Assembly (NCBI GenBank): GCA_964623885.1
Contig: CAZUVM010000133.1
Span: 1-35,003, forward strand
Source: CAZUVM01 sp964623885
GTDB taxonomy: Bacteria; Verrucomicrobiota; Verrucomicrobiia; Limisphaerales; UBA8199
Reading direction: 5' to 3'
Length of the DNA: 35,003 bases
Below are positions 30,577 through 35,003 of this stretch, piece after piece. Below the pieces are notes generated by a model. The model did no database searches, had not been told where the DNA came from, and worked only from the letters and a program-made list of their open reading frames with translations. Position numbers and translations under genes: made by a program. The first letter of the stretch is position 1, and each line of letters starts with the position of its first letter.

Positions 30577-33099
30577 TCACTCTTTGTGCTCTCCGACTCC
30601 GTTCGCCATCGGCAGTTCGATCCAGAAGCGGCTTCCTTTTCCCGGCTCGGATTCCAGTCCCACGGTGCCGCCCATGCGCTCGACACCTTTCCTCACAATT
30701 GAAAGACCAATGCCAGTGCCGGGAAAGCTGGCTCCATGCAATCGCTCGAAGACACGAAAGATGCGTTCTCGCTGGTCCGGGGGGATTCCCAACCCGTTAT
30801 CTTCCACCCATAGCCTCACCCAATGGGCCCGCGGTTCGGGTCGGAGACGCACGCTGGGTTTAACCCCGGGCGCAACGAATTTCAGCGAGTTGCTCAGCAG
30901 GTTGGCCAGAGTTTGCCCGAGTGTGGGTTCGTGCCCAACCACCTTCGGCAAGGGTCCTTCCGCTCGAACATCGGCATGCGTTTGCTCGATTTGGCTCGCA
31001 CACTGAAATACCGCGCCGTCCCATGCTTTTTGCACGTCCACCTCGCTGAGTTCGATTTCGGCTTTGGCGGTGCGGCCGAACGCGAGCAAATCCAGCAGGA
31101 GCTTGTCCATGAATTCCGACGAACTGTGAATGCGCCGCAGCAGGCCCTTGCCTGGTTCTTCGAGTTTCCCCGCATAATCATCCTGCAGTAACTGCGCGTA
31201 ACCGGTGATGGCGCGCAGGGGCGTGCGCAGATCATGAGCAATTGAGTAGACGAAAGCTTCCAATTGTTCATTTGATGCCTGTAGATCCTTGGTTCGCGCC
31301 GCCACGGTATGCTCAAGGTTTACCGTGTGAGCTCGAAGGGCGGCCTGTGCCTCGGCCAGCGCCGTTGTGTCGCGCAGCACCTTGGTGAATCCAATATGCT
31401 TGCCTGTTTCGTCCCTGAGGGCCGTCGTTACTCCCGTTGCGTAGAAGCACTTTTGGTCCGCTCGCACCAGCCAACGATCGTTGCCGGCCGTTCCCTTCTC
31501 GGCAGCTTCCCGAAGTTCCCGCCACGGCACTCCGGCCTGCACGTCTTCGGGCGTGAAAATACGAGAAACATCCTGGCCGATAAAGTCAGCTTCCTCAAAG
31601 CCCAGCACCCGCCGCACCCCTTCGTTCCAGCTTGTCGGCCGGCCCTCGTTGTCCATACGGAAAATCGCGTAATCCTTCACCTGTTCAACCAAAGTGCGAT
31701 AACGCTCCTCACTCTGCCGCAACTCTTGTTCGGCTTGTTTCCAGTCCGTGAAGTCCCGGGCAATCTTCGATGCTCCCACCACTTTTCCTTGTGCACCCAG
31801 AATCGGTGATACCGTCAGCGAGATGTGGATCAATCGCCCGTCCTTGCTTCGGCGCACCGTCTCGTAATGCTCGATCGCCTCACCGCGTCGAATGCGAGCC
31901 AGAATGCGTGGTTCCTCTTCGAGCCTATCCTCGGGAATGATCAATGTTATGGGCCGCCCGATGGCTTCCTCCTCTTTCCATCCGAAGAGCCGCTCCGCGC
32001 CCCGATTCCAACTCGTAATAACCCCGTTGAGGTCTTTGCTGATAATGGCATCCTCAGAAGATTCGATGATGGCCGCGAGCCGGCCTTTGGCATCTTCCGC
32101 GCGCCTCCGCTCCACGCCCAATCCGATCTGCCGCGCCAGGGTCAATGCAAGTTCCAGTTCTTCGGTCGCGAATGCATGTGGCGCATCGTAATAAGTCATG
32201 AACTTGCCGATCAAATTGCCGTCGGCCACGAGCGGAACAAAGGCCAATGCGCCGATGCCTTCGCTCCGGATCTCCTTCTTCAGTGTTTGAGAAAAACCTC
32301 CCTTTTCAACATCACCGACCGGGATGGGATTGGGATCCCGCTCGCCGCGTTTCCAGGGTGAGTGACCCTCGACGGCTTTACGGTAAAGTTCTGAAAGGCC
32401 GCGCCAGGCTACAAACCGCATGATTCCGTGATCATCAAAGAGGAGGATGGACGCGCGCTGACAGGCCAGGGCGCTGAAGATCGCGTCCAAAGCGGCCTCG
32501 TAAACATCATTCAAGGAGCGGGCTCGCTGCAATGCATTGGTGAACTGGTACAACGCCGCCTGCTCCCGCGCCCGCCGGGCCAGGAGTTGCTCGGCTCGCT
32601 TCCGCTCAGCCAATTCGCGCTCAGCCTCGGCATTGGCGGATTCGAGCTCGCGCGCGCGTCGCCGGCTGTCTTCGAGCAAGTCGCGGACTTGATACTGCCG
32701 GCGCCGCGATCGTAGGGCCGCTTGCACCGAACGCAGCAGCGTGACGGTGCCGAGAGGCCGCTCCAGCAAAGTGACACTGCCGGCTGCCGAAGCGGCCATC
32801 TCGAGCAGACGGCCAAACCTGGGCTCTCCGCCTTGCGTCAAGATGATCAAAGGCAGTTCCGACCAGGAAGGCTGTCCCCGGAGCGTCTCCAGCAGGTCGC
32901 CACTACCGACGAGTTCGAATACTTCTTCTGTAAGCAGCAAAACACCCGCTGCAGGAACCAACGCCCGGCATACCTCGCTGACGCTATTACACGCCTGGAC
33001 TTCCAGCCTGTGGTCCTGTAACACTCGGGCCATCGCGCTGGCGTCCTGGCCTACCGGCGCGATGATAATCACCCGCTCTTCTGGGTTATTGGCCGGCAT
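30577..33099 (-). CDS. GAF/PAS sensor histidine kinase with degenerate receiver domain
   Basis: An 840-residue cytoplasmic sensor kinase with no membrane helix. Order: receiver-like domain (about 8-130) in which the phospho-Asp strand reads GVLLLTEEVF, so no acceptor Asp; coiled coil (about 130-185); GAF domain (about 185-325); PAS 1 (about 330-445, RLAAIIESSEDAIISKDLNG); PAS 2 (about 460-580); HisKA with SIAHDLRTPLRAITGYAQLL, His622; and HATPase with NLLSNSLKF, EDNGLGIPP, GTGIGLSIVRKGVERMGG. The start overlaps the KaiC-like gene end by 14 bases, and an Rcp1-like regulator lies upstream, so a three-gene signalling operon is likely. The degenerate receiver may be a docking module (inference). 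Confidence 0.93.
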   Translation of the reverse strand: MPANNPEERVIIIAPVGQDASAMARVLQDHRLEVQACNSVSEVCRALVPAAGVLLLTEEVFELVGSGDLLETLRGQPSWSELPLIILTQGGEPRFGRLLEMAASAAGSVTLLERPLGTVTLLRSVQAALRSRRRQYQVRDLLEDSRRRARELESANAEAERELAERKRAEQLLARRAREQAALYQFTNALQRARSLNDVYEAALDAIFSALACQRASILLFDDHGIMRFVAWRGLSELYRKAVEGHSPWKRGERDPNPIPVGDVEKGGFSQTLKKEIRSEGIGALAFVPLVADGNLIGKFMTYYDAPHAFATEELELALTLARQIGLGVERRRAEDAKGRLAAIIESSEDAIISKDLNGVITSWNRGAERLFGWKEEEAIGRPITLIIPEDRLEEEPRILARIRRGEAIEHYETVRRSKDGRLIHISLTVSPILGAQGKVVGASKIARDFTDWKQAEQELRQSEERYRTLVEQVKDYAIFRMDNEGRPTSWNEGVRRVLGFEEADFIGQDVSRIFTPEDVQAGVPWRELREAAEKGTAGNDRWLVRADQKCFYATGVTTALRDETGKHIGFTKVLRDTTALAEAQAALRAHTVNLEHTVAARTKDLQASNEQLEAFVYSIAHDLRTPLRAITGYAQLLQDDYAGKLEEPGKGLLRRIHSSSEFMDKLLLDLLAFGRTAKAEIELSEVDVQKAWDGAVFQCASQIEQTHADVRAEGPLPKVVGHEPTLGQTLANLLSNSLKFVAPGVKPSVRLRPEPRAHWVRLWVEDNGLGIPPDQRERIFRVFERLHGASFPGTGIGLSIVRKGVERMGGTVGLESEPGKGSRFWIELPMANGVGEHKE

Positions 33100-34651
33100 C
33101 GGATATCTTCATCATCTGGCCGGCTCCGCCGACAAACCTGGGCACTCCGGTCAGCACTCCTTCAAATTCCTTCAACGGTGGCCCAATCCGGACACCTCTC
33201 CCACTTTCGAGTTTGAATTCCCGGATGGTTTTCTCGTGTTCGCCACTGCGTTTTTTGATCATTGAGAGCGCTAGTTTGACTTCGCCGTTGGCCTCAAAGT
33301 AGCGGAGGTTCACCACTGCATCGGCCAGGTAGCTGAGGTCCACGGGTGCCACCGTGTTGCCGAGCAGCCCGTGTTGGGCCAGAATCAGTATGGTCAATAC
33401 TCCCTGTTGATTAAGATAGGCGCAGAGCTCGTGCAGTTGATTGCTTAAGTACTGCTCACCCGGCATGGCGTTCAGATACCCGTTCAGGCTGTCAATCACG
33501 ACCAGTTTGCATCCACTCTTTACGCCACTGACGATGCGGGCTGCAAATTCGCCGGGCGAAAGCTCGGCCGGATCCACCTGTTGAACGTCGAGGACCCCGC
33601 TTTCAATTGCTTTGGTCACATCCATTCCCAACTGCTGTGCGCGCTCCAGCAGCACACCACGGGTTTCATCGAATGCGAAAAGCATGCCGCGTTCTCCCTG
33701 ACGACTTGCCTGCCATGCATACCGCAAGGCGAGGCTGGACTTGCCGGCGCCCGCCGGTCCTAGAATCAACGCAGTGGTACCGCGGTCGAGTCCGCCACCG
33801 AAGAGCGCATCCAGTTCAGGCAAGCCGCTGGATACTTTTTCCTGATGGAATTCGACTCGGTGTTCGGCCGCAACCAGCCGTGGAAAAGTCCTAAGGCCTC
33901 CCGTGGCGATGATATAATCATGGTAGCCCTCGCTGAATTTAACACCGCGCATCTTTACGACACGCAACCGCCGGCGCGACATGCCGTAGTCCGGTGAGAG
34001 TTGTTGCATTTCGACAACGCCGTGCGCCAGACTTAAGACATGAGGATCGGCCCCGATGATGCCAGTACCCATTTTGTCATCCAGCAGCAGCACGGTGCTC
34101 CCGCATTTCGCAAATTCCGCCTTGAGATTCAACAGCGCCCGCCGATATCGCAGCGGCGTCTCCGCCAGCAATCGGTATTCCGACAAAGAATCGAATACGA
34201 CGCGGCTTGCTCTGCGGCGGCGCAATTCCTCCAGCAGTAGTTTTGTGAGCTGGTTCAACTCCAACTCCGAGGAGTGAAAGACGGTGGTTTGCGCCTCCGG
34301 CTGTACCATGGATTCGATGGCGGAAATCTCGAGCAGGGGAATGTGGTCCAGGCTCCACCCATGTGAGCGTGCTACCCGTAATAGTTCCTCCCGTGTCTCG
34401 GATAATGTGATATAGAACACCGATTCACCTCGGCGGACTCCTTCCAGTAAAAACTGCAATGCCAATGTCGTTTTGCCGGAGCCGGGGTCGCCTTGCACAA
34501 GGTAGACACAGCCGGCGGGCAAACCGCCAGCGGTAATGGCATCAAATCCTTCCACGCCGCTGGCACAGCGTTGCTCGGTTATATTCGTTGTCGCAGGTGA
34601 GTTGGCACCAGCATCCTCCTCACCTCGCGCCTTCGAGGTCTTTTGTCCCAT
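33086..34651 (-). CDS. KaiC-like double-domain RecA-family ATPase
   Basis: KaiC-like proteins are hexameric ATPases with two RecA-type domains, used as clocks or as signalling switches. From ATG 34651 it has 521 residues (TTG 34660 possible). Domain 1 has Walker A GDPGSGKTT (54-62), the tandem-acid motif LSETREELL and Walker B RVVFDSLSEY. Domain 2 starts about residue 250, with Walker A GPAGAGKSS, FDETRGVLLERA and Walker B KLVVIDSLNGY. The cyanobacterial C-terminal A-loop is not evident, and no kaiA or kaiB is in the window. It overlaps the kinase gene by 14 bases and follows the response regulator by about 60. Confidence 0.92.
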   Translation of the reverse strand: MGQKTSKARGEEDAGANSPATTNITEQRCASGVEGFDAITAGGLPAGCVYLVQGDPGSGKTTLALQFLLEGVRRGESVFYITLSETREELLRVARSHGWSLDHIPLLEISAIESMVQPEAQTTVFHSSELELNQLTKLLLEELRRRRASRVVFDSLSEYRLLAETPLRYRRALLNLKAEFAKCGSTVLLLDDKMGTGIIGADPHVLSLAHGVVEMQQLSPDYGMSRRRLRVVKMRGVKFSEGYHDYIIATGGLRTFPRLVAAEHRVEFHQEKVSSGLPELDALFGGGLDRGTTALILGPAGAGKSSLALRYAWQASRQGERGMLFAFDETRGVLLERAQQLGMDVTKAIESGVLDVQQVDPAELSPGEFAARIVSGVKSGCKLVVIDSLNGYLNAMPGEQYLSNQLHELCAYLNQQGVLTILILAQHGLLGNTVAPVDLSYLADAVVNLRYFEANGEVKLALSMIKKRSGEHEKTIREFKLESGRGVRIGPPLKEFEGVLTGVPRFVGGAGQMMKISDAGQ

Positions 34652-34711
34652 GGCTTCCAACCTACCTAGGACGCCCGGTTTCGCAAATGGAAAGCAGCTC
34701 TTGGCCGGGTA

Positions 34712-35003
34712 TTACGGCCCGTGACATTTCAGGTCCGCTGCCGATTTGGCGCGCTTAACGTATCCGTGCCATTGATGAAGCGTCGTAACAAAACCGACTA
34801 GTTCGTCGAACCGGCTGGGCTTCACCGTATAGCTGTTCGCGCGTAGTTCATACGCGCGCTCCACGTCTGCTTGCAAAGAAGAAGCAGTCAGGACATGAAC
34901 CATCAGACGGCCGCACCGCGAATCCGCCCGCACCCGCTGCAGCAACTCGAACCCGTTCATCCGCGGCATATTCAAATCCAGCAGCATCAAGTCCGGAAAG
35001 GGA
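34712..35003 (-). CDS. Rcp1-like response regulator, 5' end cut by window edge
   Basis: A single-domain CheY-like receiver of the Rcp1 (phytochrome-partner) type. The visible part runs from PDLMLLDLNMPRMNGFELLQ, containing the phospho-acceptor Asp, through VHVLTASS (conserved Thr/Ser) and RANSYTVKPSRFDEL (conserved Lys), to the stop at 34712. The N-terminal third lies beyond base 35003. There is no DNA-binding domain. It is first in the minus-strand operon with the KaiC-like ATPase and the histidine kinase, so it probably exchanges phosphate with that kinase (inference). Confidence 0.88.
   Translation of the reverse strand, partial: PFPDLMLLDLNMPRMNGFELLQRVRADSRCGRLMVHVLTASSLQADVERAYELRANSYTVKPSRFDELVGFVTTLHQWHGYVKRAKSAADLKCHGP

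Noticed and set aside
1..35003. CRISPR arrays, tRNA or rRNA genes, transposases, prophage genes
   Set aside because: I read for direct-repeat/spacer patterns, cloverleaf ends and transposase motifs and found none.

Overview
The window most likely comes from a member of the Verrucomicrobiota, probably of the Pedosphaera/Limisphaera type. This is inferred from a long dcw (division and cell wall) cluster in PVC-like order, two prepilin-like proteins with FTLIEL heads and a C-terminal ADGH-type motif, a small Lys/Arg-rich protein, a GT9 heptosyltransferase, and GC-rich DNA with dispersed palindromic repeats. No rRNA or tRNA gene was seen, so the assignment rests on gene content only.

Left edge (1-2605). 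A palindromic repeat and a run of 7-8 bp tandem units precede a minus-strand pair, queA followed by a RibD-type reductase. The divergent region between queA and mraZ holds four GTGGG repeats on an exact 10-bp phase (the MraZ operator pattern), a TTGACA -35 hexamer and two DnaA-box-like sites.

Core (2606-20353). The plus-strand dcw cluster runs mraZ, orphan ORF, rsmH, ftsL-like, ftsI, (gap), murF, mraY, murD, LysM protein, possible small ORF, ftsW, murG, murB, ddl, ftsQ, ftsA, ftsZ. Many junctions are ATGA or GTGA overlaps. murE and murC are absent from their usual places. Several retained enzymes are unusual at active-site positions: MurD lacks all three residues aligned with the E. coli metal-site/carbamyl-lysine set, MurF has Glu for the carbamylated Lys, MurB has Cys for the catalytic Ser, and FtsZ has lost the T7-loop aspartates while keeping the FtsA-binding C-terminal peptide.

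Middle (20354-25627). This part holds small proteins, a membrane-anchored hypothetical, a prepilin-like gene whose 5' end passes through a dispersed palindromic element, a lipoprotein resembling the SecD P1-head domain, a small basic protein, and then about 1.1 kb without a credible gene. That stretch folds on paper into many hairpins with GNRA tetraloops plus a pseudoknot, and is the best candidate here for an undescribed large structured RNA. An outer-membrane beta-barrel gene and a repeat-rich gap follow.

Right (25628-35003). cysK, a second prepilin-like protein, a GT9 glycosyltransferase and an exported phosphoesterase come first. Next is a minus-strand signalling operon: an Rcp1-like response regulator (cut by the window edge), a double-domain KaiC-like ATPase, and a large GAF/PAS hybrid-like histidine kinase with a degenerate receiver.

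Identifications are by motif reading only; no database search or folding program was run.
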